This document shows, piece after piece, positions 19,219-29,346 of a stretch of DNA of 64,000 nt. The notes beneath the pieces were generated by a model. That model had not been told where the DNA came from. It searched no databases and worked only from the letters and a program-made list of their open reading frames with translations. The translations under genes and the position numbers were made by a program. Position 1 is the first letter of the stretch; the number at the start of each line of letters is the position of its first letter. Source of the DNA: VRUE01 sp963824705 (lineage in GTDB: Bacteria > Actinomycetota > Thermoleophilia > Solirubrobacterales > 70-9); assembly GCA_963824705.1 (NCBI GenBank), contig CAWGQE010000003.1, positions 1,860,001 to 1,924,000 of the forward strand, in the 5' to 3' direction.

Positions 19219-20837
19219 GGTTGCGCGCTCCCTCGCTTCTTCGTTGGTTTCTTCTTGGGAATTATCACCCTGGCCGACCGCGCCATGCCCAGCATCTGAT
19301 CGTTGGTCAGGGACTGCAGCAGGCTGTTGGAGACCCAGTAGGTGTTGTCGCCCCGGTGCCAGGCAATCATGCTGACGCGATCGCCGTCGATATAGATGTC
19401 GTACTCGCGGCCATGGATCGTCCGCGTTTCGCTCGGGTTGTCGAGGATCGGAGGATCGCTCCAGCCCTGGATGCCCTGGACCCCGAAGTACTGGGTTTCG
19501 TATTCGGGCCCGTACTCGGCGACCATCCGATAGGCGGCATGGCGCTTGCCGTCGGTGTCCTTGAAGTGGTACACGCGCGGGTCCTGCACGTGGTAGTAGC
19601 TGTTGCTTTCGACGTATGACGCTTCCGCGGGGAGGCGGCTCGCGTAGAAGACGGGGAATCCGCTGCTGACCCTGCGGGCGACCGACTTGCCCTCGAGTTC
19701 ACCCGCTTCCCCGGCGGCGACGAGCCCGTCGCTCCCCGGCGGCTTCGCCTTCACCCGTGGCTTGGGATGAGGCTTGCCCTTCCCCTTGCCCTTCTGCTTC
19801 TCCTTCGACTTGGGGTGTTCGCCGGCTTCGAGCGAGCCCCGTGGGCCCCCGCTGGCTTCGATCCCGAGGAATTTTTCGACCGCTTCGCCGATCGCTTCCG
19901 GCGTCGCGTAGACGAAGCTGGGGCCGAGTTCGGCAGGGAAGTGGACCTCCTTGATTTCCGCGTTGCGCGAGGCGACGAACAGCTTCAGCACTTCGAGCAT
20001 CGTCTGCGTGTCGCTGATGTCGGAGGTCGTGTACTTGGTGAAGATGTCGATCAGTTCGTTGCGGCCGAGCACGAGCTGATCGATCGGCACCCGTTGACGC
20101 GCATCGCTGATGAAGTCCTGCTGGCGTGCCGCCCGGACCAGGTCGGTATCGGTGTGGCGGTAGCGCACGTACTCCAGCGCTTTTTTGCCACAGAGCAGCT
20201 GGTAGCCCGGCTGGACGTTGATTTCGGCATATTCTTCGGAAGGCGGCACGCCGACGTTGGAGTGGTAGTAGCGGCGGTCGACGTCGACGTAGACGCAGTT
20301 GATCGCATCGACCGCCTTCACGAAGCCGAGGTAGTCGACGTTGACGACGTGGTTGATCGGCAGGCCAGTCAGTTCCTTGACGACCTGCAGGGTCAGCTTC
20401 GGCCCGCCGTAGCTGTAGGCGGCGTTGAACTTTTCCGTGCCGAAGCCGGGGATTTCGACCTTGAGGTCGCGCGGGATCGACATCAGCGCGATCGCGTTCT
20501 TCTCGGGATCGAGCCGCAGCAGCAAGGTGGTGTCAGAGCGCCCGGGGTCTTCGGGTTCGCTGGCGCGCTTGTCGGAACCGATGATCAAGATGTTCTCCGG
20601 TTCTCCCCCGTGCGTCTGGGCGAGAACGCGCTCGACCTTGTTCTGCAGTTTGTTGTTGTGGGAGAGCGCGGTGGCGATGCTGCCGATGTAGAGCAGGATG
20701 CTGGCCGCGGTGGCCGCTGCGACGACAGAGACGATCGTGACCGAGGCCAGAGTGAAGCGCCACCAGTAGCGCTTGCGCTTCGGCGGCGGCTCGTGGTCGC
20801 CCTCGGGTGGCGGTTTCTTGAAGACCGGCTCGATCAT
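19215..20837 (-). CDS. LytR-CpsA-Psr (LCP) family glycopolymer ligase
   Basis: LCP proteins attach lipid-linked glycopolymers to peptidoglycan outside the membrane. The 540-residue protein has a basic cytosolic tail (KKPPPEGDHEPPPKRKR), one membrane helix at about 27-51, and an LCP domain at about 80-250 with NILIIGSDKRA, RSDTTLLLRLDPEKNAIALM, SIPRDLKVEIPG and the Arg-rich YVRYRHTDTDLVRAARQQDF. A Lys/Pro-rich linker (about 335-375) leads to an extra C-terminal domain of about 160 residues ending in KKKPTKKRGSAQP, whose fold I do not recognise. Being coupled to the UDP-sugar dehydrogenase and mannose genes fits a role in anchoring a uronic-acid-containing wall polymer. Confidence 0.9.
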   Translation of the reverse strand: MIEPVFKKPPPEGDHEPPPKRKRYWWRFTLASVTIVSVVAAATAASILLYIGSIATALSHNNKLQNKVERVLAQTHGGEPENILIIGSDKRASEPEDPGRSDTTLLLRLDPEKNAIALMSIPRDLKVEIPGFGTEKFNAAYSYGGPKLTLQVVKELTGLPINHVVNVDYLGFVKAVDAINCVYVDVDRRYYHSNVGVPPSEEYAEINVQPGYQLLCGKKALEYVRYRHTDTDLVRAARQQDFISDARQRVPIDQLVLGRNELIDIFTKYTTSDISDTQTMLEVLKLFVASRNAEIKEVHFPAELGPSFVYATPEAIGEAVEKFLGIEASGGPRGSLEAGEHPKSKEKQKGKGKGKPHPKPRVKAKPPGSDGLVAAGEAGELEGKSVARRVSSGFPVFYASRLPAEASYVESNSYYHVQDPRVYHFKDTDGKRHAAYRMVAEYGPEYETQYFGVQGIQGWSDPPILDNPSETRTIHGREYDIYIDGDRVSMIAWHRGDNTYWVSNSLLQSLTNDQMLGMARSARVIIPKKKPTKKRGSAQP

Positions 20838-20847
20838 CGCCCGGTCC

Positions 20848-21936
20848 CTAGCCTTCGAGCCGGTCCGGGATCGCTCTCAGGAAGCCTTCGAGCGCTTGCC
20901 GGTAGGCCACCAGCGAAGGCACAGACACCCACTCGGCGGGACCGTGGTGGCCTTCGCCGGCCGGGCCGAACTCGACCGCCGGCACCCCCACACGGAGGAA
21001 GGAGACGGCATCGGAGGCGCCGTCGCGGCCGACGCTCATCGGCTCCCCGTCGTGGTGCTCGGAAGCCGCCTCCCTCAAGCCCTGGACGAAGGGCGAATCG
21101 CGGTCGACGACCGCCGGCGGCCTTGTGAAGAGCGGCGTCACCTCGGCGTCGGGAAGGCTCCGCACCTGCTCGAGCACAGTCTCGGGATCCTGGTCGGGCA
21201 GGTAGCGGATGTCGACGTCGATCGCGCATCGGTCAGGCACCTTGTTGAGCGCGTCGCCGCCCATGATCCGGCCGAGATTGATCGAGGGGCGGTCGAACAG
21301 CTCCGAGCTGTGCCGGGCAAACGGTAGCGACTCGATACTGCGGAAAACGTCGTGTGCCTTCAGCACCGCGTTATCGCCCAGCCACGGCGTCGCCCCGTGG
21401 GCGGCGACGCCGCTGACCTCCAGCCGCAGCGCCAGCACCCCCTTGGCCTCGACGCCGATCTGCAAATCGGTCGGCTCACCGGTGATAGCGAAGTCGCCGA
21501 TGAAGCCGCCATCGACGAGATGATCGCTGCCGCGATCCGCCTCCTCCTCGGACTCCTCGTCGCCGACGATCCCCAACCGCACCCGCACCCGCTCCGAATC
21601 GCGCATCGAAGCGGTGGTCAGCAGCATCGCCGCCAGCGCTCCCTTCATGTCATATGCGCCGCGCCCATAGAGCCGCTCCCCATCCACCTGGGGATCGAAC
21701 TGCCCCGGCCGCCCCGGCACCACATCCAGATGCCCATGCAGCACGACCGTAGGCGCATCCTCCGGCCCGACTTCGCCCTTCAGCACCGGCAGCCCCCGCA
21801 CCTCTTCCGTCGCCACCTCAATCCCGCGAGCTTCCAACCAGCCCTCGACGAATCCAGCAGCTTCCAACACCCCGTCCGCCTCGGAAGTGTCGTACCCAAT
21901 CAACCGCGTAGCAAGCGCAACCAGCTCCTCACTCAT
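20848..21936 (-). CDS. M20-family metallopeptidase (ArgE/DapE/CPG2-like)
   Basis: A 362-residue two-zinc hydrolase. Metal and catalytic residues appear in VVLHGHLDVVPG (His, Asp), GRGAYDMKGALAAMLL (bridging Asp), IVGDEESEEEADRGSDHL (catalytic Glu), ITGEPTDLQIGVEAKG, and a C-terminal GEGHHGPAEWVSV His. A dimerisation insert lies at about 170-280. Succinyl-diaminopimelate desuccinylase and acetylornithine deacetylase are both possible; no dap or arg gene is near, so substrate is open. It is the last gene before the LCP gene, ten bases away, and is separated from atpC by a hairpin. Confidence 0.88.
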   Translation of the reverse strand: MSEELVALATRLIGYDTSEADGVLEAAGFVEGWLEARGIEVATEEVRGLPVLKGEVGPEDAPTVVLHGHLDVVPGRPGQFDPQVDGERLYGRGAYDMKGALAAMLLTTASMRDSERVRVRLGIVGDEESEEEADRGSDHLVDGGFIGDFAITGEPTDLQIGVEAKGVLALRLEVSGVAAHGATPWLGDNAVLKAHDVFRSIESLPFARHSSELFDRPSINLGRIMGGDALNKVPDRCAIDVDIRYLPDQDPETVLEQVRSLPDAEVTPLFTRPPAVVDRDSPFVQGLREAASEHHDGEPMSVGRDGASDAVSFLRVGVPAVEFGPAGEGHHGPAEWVSVPSLVAYRQALEGFLRAIPDRLEG

Positions 21937-21955
21937 CGACCTCTCCCGCCTTTAT

Positions 21956-21993
21956 TGAAGGATTGTGCCCCCTCCAGGGACCACAATCCTTCA
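21956..21993. terminator. hairpin 3' of the ATP synthase operon
   Basis: TGAAGGATTGTG (21956-21967) is perfectly complementary to 21982-21993 around a 14-base loop. On the minus strand it follows atpC, the last atp gene, and is followed by CAATAAAGG, so it is a likely terminator with only a short A/T stretch. Confidence 0.65.
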
Positions 21994-22041
21994 TCTGGCG
22001 AAATTGGGCGGTGTAGCGAGAGGCGCGTCGGTGCGCCTCCC

Positions 22042-22455
22042 TCATCCCTGCGCAATGGCAAGAAACGCTTCGGCCCTGTCACGATCTTTCTGCGCCCGGG
22101 TCTGCTCCCCACTCTTGTCCTCCGCCTCAGCGAAGCGCTGTTCGGCGTCGGCGAGCTGCTCTTTGAGCGCCCCGGCATCGAGGTCCTCGGGCGCGATCGC
22201 CTCCTCGACGAGCAAACGGGCGTGGTTGCCGAAGACCTGCAGCCAGCCGTGCGCCTGCGCGAAGCGGCGCGGCTCGCCGTCGCCCTCGAAGAGGCGCAGC
22301 TCGGTCGGCCGCAGCGCCGCCAGCAGCGGCGCGTGGTTGGCGAGGATGCCGATTTCGCCCCCCGCGGTGCGGGTCGAGACCTGGCTCACCTCGCCGTTGA
22401 AGACCTCACCCTCGGGGGTGAGGATCTCAACCTCGAATCTGTCCTCGCCGGCCAA
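22042..22455 (-). CDS. atpC: F1Fo ATP synthase subunit epsilon
   Basis: Central-stalk epsilon subunit (137 aa), which couples and regulates rotation. It starts MAGEDRFEVEILTPEGEVFN, with the beta-sandwich pattern GGEIGILANHAPLLAALRPT and a C-terminal helical hairpin (LKEQLADAEQRFAEAEDKSG). It is the last gene of the operon, eight bases after atpD. Length is typical. Confidence 0.96.
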   Translation of the reverse strand: MAGEDRFEVEILTPEGEVFNGEVSQVSTRTAGGEIGILANHAPLLAALRPTELRLFEGDGEPRRFAQAHGWLQVFGNHARLLVEEAIAPEDLDAGALKEQLADAEQRFAEAEDKSGEQTRAQKDRDRAEAFLAIAQG

Positions 22456-22463
22456 GCTCGCCT

Positions 22464-23891
22464 CTACGCCGCCGCCGCAGAGGAGGCGTTCTCGGTGACC
22501 TGGTCGATCGAGCCCTGCATGTAGAAGGCGCCCTCGGGCAGGTCGTCGTGCTCGCCGTCGAGGATCTCGCGGAAGCCGCGCACCGTCTCAGCGACCGGCA
22601 CGAACTCGCCGGCGCGACCGGTGAACTGTTCGGCGACGAAGAACGGCTGCGAGAGGAAGCGCTCGATCTTGCGCGCCCGCGAGACCGTCTGCTTGTCCTC
22701 GTCGGAGAGCTCGTCGATACCGAGGATCGCGATGATGTCCTGGAGCTCCTTGTAGCGCTGCAGCACCTCCTGGACCTCGGTCGCGGTGCGGTAGTGGTCC
22801 TCGCCGACGACGTCGGGCTTGAGGATCGTCGAGCTCGAGTCGAGCGGGTCGACGGCCGGGTAGATCCCTTTCTCGGAGATCGACCGCGAGAGCGCCGTGG
22901 TCGCGTTGAGGTGGGCGAAGACCGACGCCGGGGCCGGGTCGGTGAAGTCGTCCGCGGGCACGTAGACCGCCTGCACCGAGGTGACCGAGCCGCGCTCGGT
23001 CGAGGTGATCCGCTCCTGCAGTTCGCCCATCTCGGTCTCCAGCGTCGGCTGGTAGCCGACCGCGGAGGGCATGCGGCCGAGCAGCGCCGAGACCTCGGAG
23101 CCCGCCTGGACGAAGCGGAAGATGTTGTCGATGAAGAGGAGAACGTCCTGCCCACCCTGCTCGCGGTAGTACTCGGCCATCGTCAGCCCGGAGAGGGCGA
23201 CGCGCAAACGGGCGCCCGGGGGCTCGTTCATCTGGCCGAAGACGAGCATGGTTTTGTCGATCACGCCCGACTCTTTCATCTCGAGCCAGAGGTCGTTGCC
23301 CTCGCGCGAGCGCTCGCCGACGCCGCAGAAGGCAGAGAGGCCCTCGTGCTCCTCGGCGATCGAGCGGATCAGCTCCTGGATCAAGACGGTCTTGCCGACG
23401 CCGGCGCCGCCGAAGAGCCCGACCTTGCCGCCCTTGGCGTAGGGAGCGAGCAGGTCGATCACCTTGATCCCGGTCTCGAGGATCTCCTGGGTCGGGGCGA
23501 GGTCTGAAGCCTGTGGTGCCGAGCGGTGGATCGGCCAGCGCTCCCCCGCCTCGATCGGCTCGCCGTTGTCGATCGGCTCGCCGAGCAGGTTGAAGATGCG
23601 GCCGAGGGTCGCGTCGCCGACTGGAACCGAGATCGGGCCGCCGGTGTCGACCACCTTGTCGCCGCGCTGCAGGCCGTCGGTGGCGTCCATCGCCACGGTG
23701 CGGACGCGGTCGTCGCCGAGGTGCTGCTGGACCTCGCAGACCAGCTCCGTCGCTTCGCGATCGTCATCGCCGGCCATCTCGATCTTGACCGCCGAGTAGA
23801 TCTGCGGCAGCTGGTCGGGGAAGACCGCATCGACGACGACGCCGGTCACCTGCTCGACTCGCCCTACATTGCTTCCGTTGCTCTCAGCCAT
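22464..23891 (-). CDS. atpD: F1Fo ATP synthase subunit beta
   Basis: Catalytic beta subunit (475 aa). Walker A is GGAGVGKT at 161-168, followed by the catalytic Glu/Arg region GVGERSREGNDLWLEMKESG, the Walker B segment DVLLFIDNIFRFVQAGSEVS, and the DELSDEDKQTVSRARKIERF DELSEED-type loop that contacts the gamma stalk. N- and C-terminal domains are full length. It lies between atpG and atpC. Confidence 0.98.
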   Translation of the reverse strand: MAESNGSNVGRVEQVTGVVVDAVFPDQLPQIYSAVKIEMAGDDDREATELVCEVQQHLGDDRVRTVAMDATDGLQRGDKVVDTGGPISVPVGDATLGRIFNLLGEPIDNGEPIEAGERWPIHRSAPQASDLAPTQEILETGIKVIDLLAPYAKGGKVGLFGGAGVGKTVLIQELIRSIAEEHEGLSAFCGVGERSREGNDLWLEMKESGVIDKTMLVFGQMNEPPGARLRVALSGLTMAEYYREQGGQDVLLFIDNIFRFVQAGSEVSALLGRMPSAVGYQPTLETEMGELQERITSTERGSVTSVQAVYVPADDFTDPAPASVFAHLNATTALSRSISEKGIYPAVDPLDSSSTILKPDVVGEDHYRTATEVQEVLQRYKELQDIIAILGIDELSDEDKQTVSRARKIERFLSQPFFVAEQFTGRAGEFVPVAETVRGFREILDGEHDDLPEGAFYMQGSIDQVTENASSAAAA

Positions 23892-23925
23892 TGGTTCCTT
23901 TTCCTGACTTTCTTTTTGAAGTTCT

Positions 23926-24846
23926 CTACCCGAGCGCCTCGGCGCCGGCGACGACCTCGAGGATCTCCTGGGTGATCTCCGCCTGCCTGGCCCGGTTCAT
24001 CTCCAGGGTGAGGTCGTCCATCATCGTCTCGGCGTTCTCCGCCGCGTTGCGCATCGCCGTCATCCTCGCCCCCAGCTCTGAAGCCGCCGACTCGAGCAGC
24101 GCCCGGTAGACCGAGATGTTCACGTACTCCGGGATGAGCTGCGCCAGCAGCTCATCGGCATCGGGCTCGTACTCCCACAGCGCTCTGCTGTGGGCCTTCT
24201 CGATCTCGGTCTCCTCGGCGTCCTCTTCCTCCTCTTCGGCGCCCGAGCCGATCACGTCGGCCTGCTGGAGAGGAAGCAGCGTCTGCCGCCAAACGTGCTG
24301 GGTAAGGGGCGAGACGTAGCGGTTGTAGACCAGCTCGACCCGGTCCAGCTCCTCGTCGACGTAACGCGCGGTCAGCTCCTCGCCGATTTCGCGGGCGTTG
24401 GCGAAGCCGGGCCGGTCGGTGAAGCCGGTGTAGGAGGTGCGCACTTCCTGCTTGCGAAAGGTCAGCGCTCCGACACCCTTGCGGCCGACCGCGGAGAAGG
24501 CCGTCTCGGCACCCTTCTCCCGCCACTCGTCGCGCAGGCGCAGACCGTCGCGGATCACGTTGGTGTTGAAGGCACCGGCAAGGCCGCGATCGCCGGTGAC
24601 CAGAACGATGCCGACGCGCTTCACGTCCTCGCGCTCGGTCAGCACCGGCACGCGCGGCACCCCGCCGGCCTGCTCGGCGGCACGGCGGGTCAGCTTGCGC
24701 ATGCCCTGGGCGTAGGGCCGCAGCTGCGCGATCCGCTGCTCGGCCCGACGTAACCGCGCCGCGGCCACCATCTCCATCGCCCGCGTGATCTTGTTGATGT
24801 TCTTGATCGACGCGATGCGGCTCTTGACGTCCTTCTGGGAAGCCAT
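23926..24846 (-). CDS. atpG: F1Fo ATP synthase subunit gamma
   Basis: Rotor gamma subunit (306 aa). The conserved ends are present: MASQKDVKSRIASIKNINKI with TRAMEMVAAARLRRAEQRI at the N-terminus and TAMRNAAENAETMMDDLTLE with RARQAEITQEILEVVAGAEA at the C-terminus. The middle has LVTGDRGLAGAFNTNVIRD. An acidic insert (about residues 205-215, EEEEEDAEETEIE) is a little unusual. It follows atpA by 19 bases. Confidence 0.97.
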   Translation of the reverse strand: MASQKDVKSRIASIKNINKITRAMEMVAAARLRRAEQRIAQLRPYAQGMRKLTRRAAEQAGGVPRVPVLTEREDVKRVGIVLVTGDRGLAGAFNTNVIRDGLRLRDEWREKGAETAFSAVGRKGVGALTFRKQEVRTSYTGFTDRPGFANAREIGEELTARYVDEELDRVELVYNRYVSPLTQHVWRQTLLPLQQADVIGSGAEEEEEDAEETEIEKAHSRALWEYEPDADELLAQLIPEYVNISVYRALLESAASELGARMTAMRNAAENAETMMDDLTLEMNRARQAEITQEILEVVAGAEALG

Positions 24847-24865
24847 GGGCTAAGTACGACCGCCG

Positions 24866-26506
<1,641 letters not shown>

Positions 26507-26525
26507 TGGGGTGCTCTACGCCTCC

Positions 26526-27059
26526 TTACGCCGCTTGGGCGACGCTCTTTCGAAGTTTGTCCAGGCGGCTGCGGATGCTCGCGTCGAGCACCATGTTGCC
26601 CACCTGCAGGACGATGCCACCGAGAATCTCGTCGTCAACACGGCTTGCCAGCTCGACCTTCTGCCCGGTCTGCCGCTCGATCTCCTCGCCGACTTTGGCC
26701 ACCACGGCCGGGTCCAGCTCCACTGCGCTGGTCACGGTCACGTCGATCCGCTTGTTCTCCTTCTTCCACATCTCCTCGAACTCGCGACTCATGCGGAAGA
26801 TCTCCGTCATCCGCCCCTTCTCGATCAGCAGCCCGAGGAAGTTGACCAGCTCCGGATCGACACCGGAGAGCGCCCGTCCGAGCCCCTCGACCTTCTCGGC
26901 CGAGGAGAAGTGCGGGCTGAAGAGGAAGACCTGCAGATCGCGATTGCCTTCGACGGCGTCGGCGAACTGGGTGAGGTCGGCGCCGATCGCGTCGAGCTTG
27001 CCCTTCTCCTTGGCGACGTCGAAGAGCGCCTCGGCGTATACGCGAGCTGCGTCCTGCAT
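26526..27059 (-). CDS. atpH: F1Fo ATP synthase subunit delta
   Basis: Peripheral-stalk delta subunit (177 aa) linking F1 to the b subunits. It begins MQDAARVYAEALFDVAKEKG; the helical N-terminal domain is followed by the C-terminal signature VKVELASRVDDEILGGIVLQ-like segment (KVELASRVDDEILGGIVLQV) and the end RSRLDKLRKSVAQAA. It is separate from atpF, unlike the b-delta fusions of mycobacteria. Two bases separate it from atpF. Confidence 0.95.
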   Translation of the reverse strand: MQDAARVYAEALFDVAKEKGKLDAIGADLTQFADAVEGNRDLQVFLFSPHFSSAEKVEGLGRALSGVDPELVNFLGLLIEKGRMTEIFRMSREFEEMWKKENKRIDVTVTSAVELDPAVVAKVGEEIERQTGQKVELASRVDDEILGGIVLQVGNMVLDASIRSRLDKLRKSVAQAA

Positions 27060-27061
27060 CT

Positions 27062-27643
27062 CTAGCTCTCCGCCCCTGAGAGGCTGGTGAAGTCGACTTC
27101 CGAGAGCGCCTCCTCGACCAGACGGCGTTGATCGTCGGCGTTGAGGCTTTTGCGGGTCACCTTCTCGGTCGCCAGCACGGTCAAGTCGGCGACCTCCTTG
27201 CGGATCTGCTGCAGCGAGCGCCGCGTCTCGGCTTCGATGTCACGCGTGGCAGCCGCGACCAGCTCCTCGCGCTTCTCCTTGCCGGCGGCGGTCGCCTCCG
27301 TTTCGGCGGTTTCCGCCGCTTTGCGGGCACGGGCCATGATGTCGTCGGCCTGCTCGCGAGCCTCGGCGAGGCGCCCGCGGTACTCCTCGAGCAACTCGTC
27401 GGATTCCTTGCGCTGCCTTTCGGCCGCCTCGATCGACTCGGCGATCGTCTTGGCTCGCTTGTCCAGCGCCTCCTGGATTTTCGGGAAGGCGACCTTGCTC
27501 AACACCCACATCGTGAAGAGGAAGAGGACCAGCGTCCAGATCATCAGGCCAAGGCCCGGTGAGACCAGGAAGCTGCCGCCTTCTTCCTTGGCGGCCTCTG
27601 CCGCGAGTGGGATCAAGCCCGTTATGTGGCCGAATAGCTCCAC
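27062..27643 (-). CDS. atpF: F1Fo ATP synthase subunit b
   Basis: Peripheral-stalk b subunit (193 aa). One N-terminal membrane helix (about residues 30-50, LGLMIWTLVLFLFTMWVLSK) is followed by the long charged coiled coil typical of b (RAKTIAESIEAAERQRKESD, and the alternating Ala/Glu/Arg pattern through residue 165). It lies between atpE and atpH. Confidence 0.95.
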   Translation of the reverse strand: MELFGHITGLIPLAAEAAKEEGGSFLVSPGLGLMIWTLVLFLFTMWVLSKVAFPKIQEALDKRAKTIAESIEAAERQRKESDELLEEYRGRLAEAREQADDIMARARKAAETAETEATAAGKEKREELVAAATRDIEAETRRSLQQIRKEVADLTVLATEKVTRKSLNADDQRRLVEEALSEVDFTSLSGAES

Positions 27644-27652
27644 TTGACCGGC

Positions 27653-27919
27653 CTAGAGGAAGAAGGCGATCAGGCCGAAGATGAAGGTGTAGAAGGCGAC
27701 CGCCTCGGTCAGCGCGAAGCCGAGCCAGCGGATGCTCTGCAGCTCGTCTTTCATCTCGGGCTGACGGGCGACCGACTCGATCTCCTTGCCGAAGATGAAG
27801 CCAATGCCGATACCGGCGCCGATCGAACCGAGGCCGGCACCGACGCCGAGGGCGATTGCCTTGCCGGCTGATTCGATCCCTTCGTCCGAGATCGCGGCGA
27901 CTACAGGGGACAGATCCAT
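27653..27919 (-). CDS. atpE: F1Fo ATP synthase subunit c
   Basis: Proton-carrying c subunit (88 aa) with two membrane helices. Helix 1 has the small-residue packing pattern GVGAGLGSIGAGIGIG, the polar loop is RQPE, and helix 2 carries the ion-binding Glu in FALTEAVAFYTFIFG. There is no Gln in helix 1 and no Ser/Thr next to the Glu, so the ring should use protons and not sodium. The N-terminus carries about 15 residues before the first helix. Confidence 0.96.
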   Translation of the reverse strand: MDLSPVVAAISDEGIESAGKAIALGVGAGLGSIGAGIGIGFIFGKEIESVARQPEMKDELQSIRWLGFALTEAVAFYTFIFGLIAFFL

Positions 27920-27937
27920 TGAGAACAGGCTCCTTTT

Positions 27938-28846
27938 CTAGTGACTGGCGGAGGTCGCTCCGCCAAGGTAGATCGCGGTAAGGGTCGAGAAGATAAATGC
28001 CTGAAGGGTCGCGATAAGACCAACCTCGAGCACGAAGAAGAAGAATGCGAGGGGGAAGGTGAGGGCGCCGAGCGCGGCGATCCCGAGCAGCACCGCGAGC
28101 CCGCCGCCCATGAAGAGCAGCAAGAGGTGGCCGGCGAGGATGTTGGCGAAGAGCCGCACCGAGAGCGAGATCAGGCGGGCGAAGTGCGAGATCGCCTCGA
28201 TCACGAAGATGAAGGCCTTGCCGATCGGGTTCATCTCCTCCAGTCCCGGCGGCAACCAGCTTGCCAGATAGGGGATCAGGCCCTTGGAGCGAACCCCTTC
28301 GAAGTGGTAGGAGAGCCAGACGACCAAGGTGAGGACCAACGGGATCGAGAGGTTGGCGGTCGCCGCGTAGATCGCGAAGGAGGGGATTTCGAGACCGAAG
28401 ACGTTGACCGCGTGCTCGGTGTTGGTGGGCAGCGGCAGGAAGCCGAGCATGTTCGAGAACCAGATCCAGAAGAAGAGTGCCGCCAGGAAGGGGAACCAGC
28501 GCGAAGCCATCTTCGGCTCGAGGTTGCCGCCGGTGATCGTGTTCTTGGTCATGTCGTAGGCGACCTCGATCGCCGTCTGCACCCGGTTCGGCTTCTGGGC
28601 CATGCGGCGAGAGATCCAGACCATGACGAAGATCGTCAGGGCGCTGGCCAGCACCAGATAGAGCACCGCCTTGTTGATGCTCAGGTCGATGCCCGCGAGA
28701 TGGATCGAGACCCACGGTTCGAGCTTGAACTCGTTCTGGGGCTGGAACGATTCGTCTTTGCCCGAGCTGCCGAAGATCAGCAGCATCAAGATCGCGACCG
28801 CGAAGTAGGCGCCGATCCCGATCAGGACTTTGGTTTTGGTCTTCAC
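27938..28846 (-). CDS. atpB: F1Fo ATP synthase subunit a
   Basis: Membrane stator subunit a (302 aa), forming the proton half-channels. The essential Arg is in LISLSVRLFANILAGHLLLL and the C-terminal helix has VGLIATLQAFIFSTLTAIYL with the conserved Gln. At least five membrane helices are visible, plus an N-terminal helix at about 10-30. It starts at ATG 28846 and overlaps the atpI-like gene by four bases. Confidence 0.96.
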   Translation of the reverse strand: MKTKTKVLIGIGAYFAVAILMLLIFGSSGKDESFQPQNEFKLEPWVSIHLAGIDLSINKAVLYLVLASALTIFVMVWISRRMAQKPNRVQTAIEVAYDMTKNTITGGNLEPKMASRWFPFLAALFFWIWFSNMLGFLPLPTNTEHAVNVFGLEIPSFAIYAATANLSIPLVLTLVVWLSYHFEGVRSKGLIPYLASWLPPGLEEMNPIGKAFIFVIEAISHFARLISLSVRLFANILAGHLLLLFMGGGLAVLLGIAALGALTFPLAFFFFVLEVGLIATLQAFIFSTLTAIYLGGATSASH

Positions 28847-29214
28847 CCCGCCTGCCCTTCCGGCTCGAAGAGGTAGGCGATTCCCTGGGCGACGAAGGAG
28901 ATCGTGAAGAGGCCCAGCAAGAGGAAGGCGGCGGCGAGCCCGGCTTCGCGCTCGGCCAAGCCGGCCAGCAGCACGGCGGTGACCATCAGCCAGACGCGGC
29001 CGAGCGTGGTCGCGGCAACGATCCCCATGGCCCGCTGGCGGTTGCCGGCCGCGAGCTCAGTCGCGGTGCGGCGTCCCGCGAGCACCTGAATTCCCCGCTG
29101 CGCGAGCCAGGCCCCGGCGGCTACGGCGTAGCCGAGCAGGGGCAGCCCACCGAGCACGAACACGGCAAGGGCGGCGGCTAGCACCAGGAGATCGACATGC
29201 TTGGGAGGAGACAT
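28843..29214 (-). CDS. small four-helix membrane protein at head of atp operon (AtpI-like)
   Basis: A 123-residue membrane protein beginning MSPPKHVDLLVLAAALAVFV with four hydrophobic segments (about 8-27, 28-48, 70-90, 95-115). It occupies the atpI position at the head of the ATP synthase operon and overlaps atpB (ATGA), so it is probably an assembly factor for the c ring, but there is little sequence identity to rely on. The frame is open further upstream to 29328, but ATG 29214 starts exactly at a helix-compatible N-terminus. Confidence 0.75.
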   Translation of the reverse strand: MSPPKHVDLLVLAAALAVFVLGGLPLLGYAVAAGAWLAQRGIQVLAGRRTATELAAGNRQRAMGIVAATTLGRVWLMVTAVLLAGLAEREAGLAAAFLLLGLFTISFVAQGIAYLFEPEGQAG

Positions 29215-29346
29215 AAGTCTGCAACAGCCGCCTCGTCTCATCTGAGCGGGCGGACGAGCGACTATATCCGAAAGGGCCGACGATTGGCTTTCTAGAGCCA
29301 GTTCGTGCCCCTTGTCACAACCTCGCACAAAGTCGGAAAAGCCCGT
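29215..29346 (-). promoter_or_regulatory. leader/promoter region of the atp operon
   Basis: The 132-base gap between the WecA-like gene (stop side) and the atpI-like start must hold the atp operon promoter if the operon has its own. On the minus strand GGATATAGTC offers a -10-like TATAGT about 50 bases before the start codon; no good -35 is visible at 17 bases. Nothing else is evident. Confidence 0.35.
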
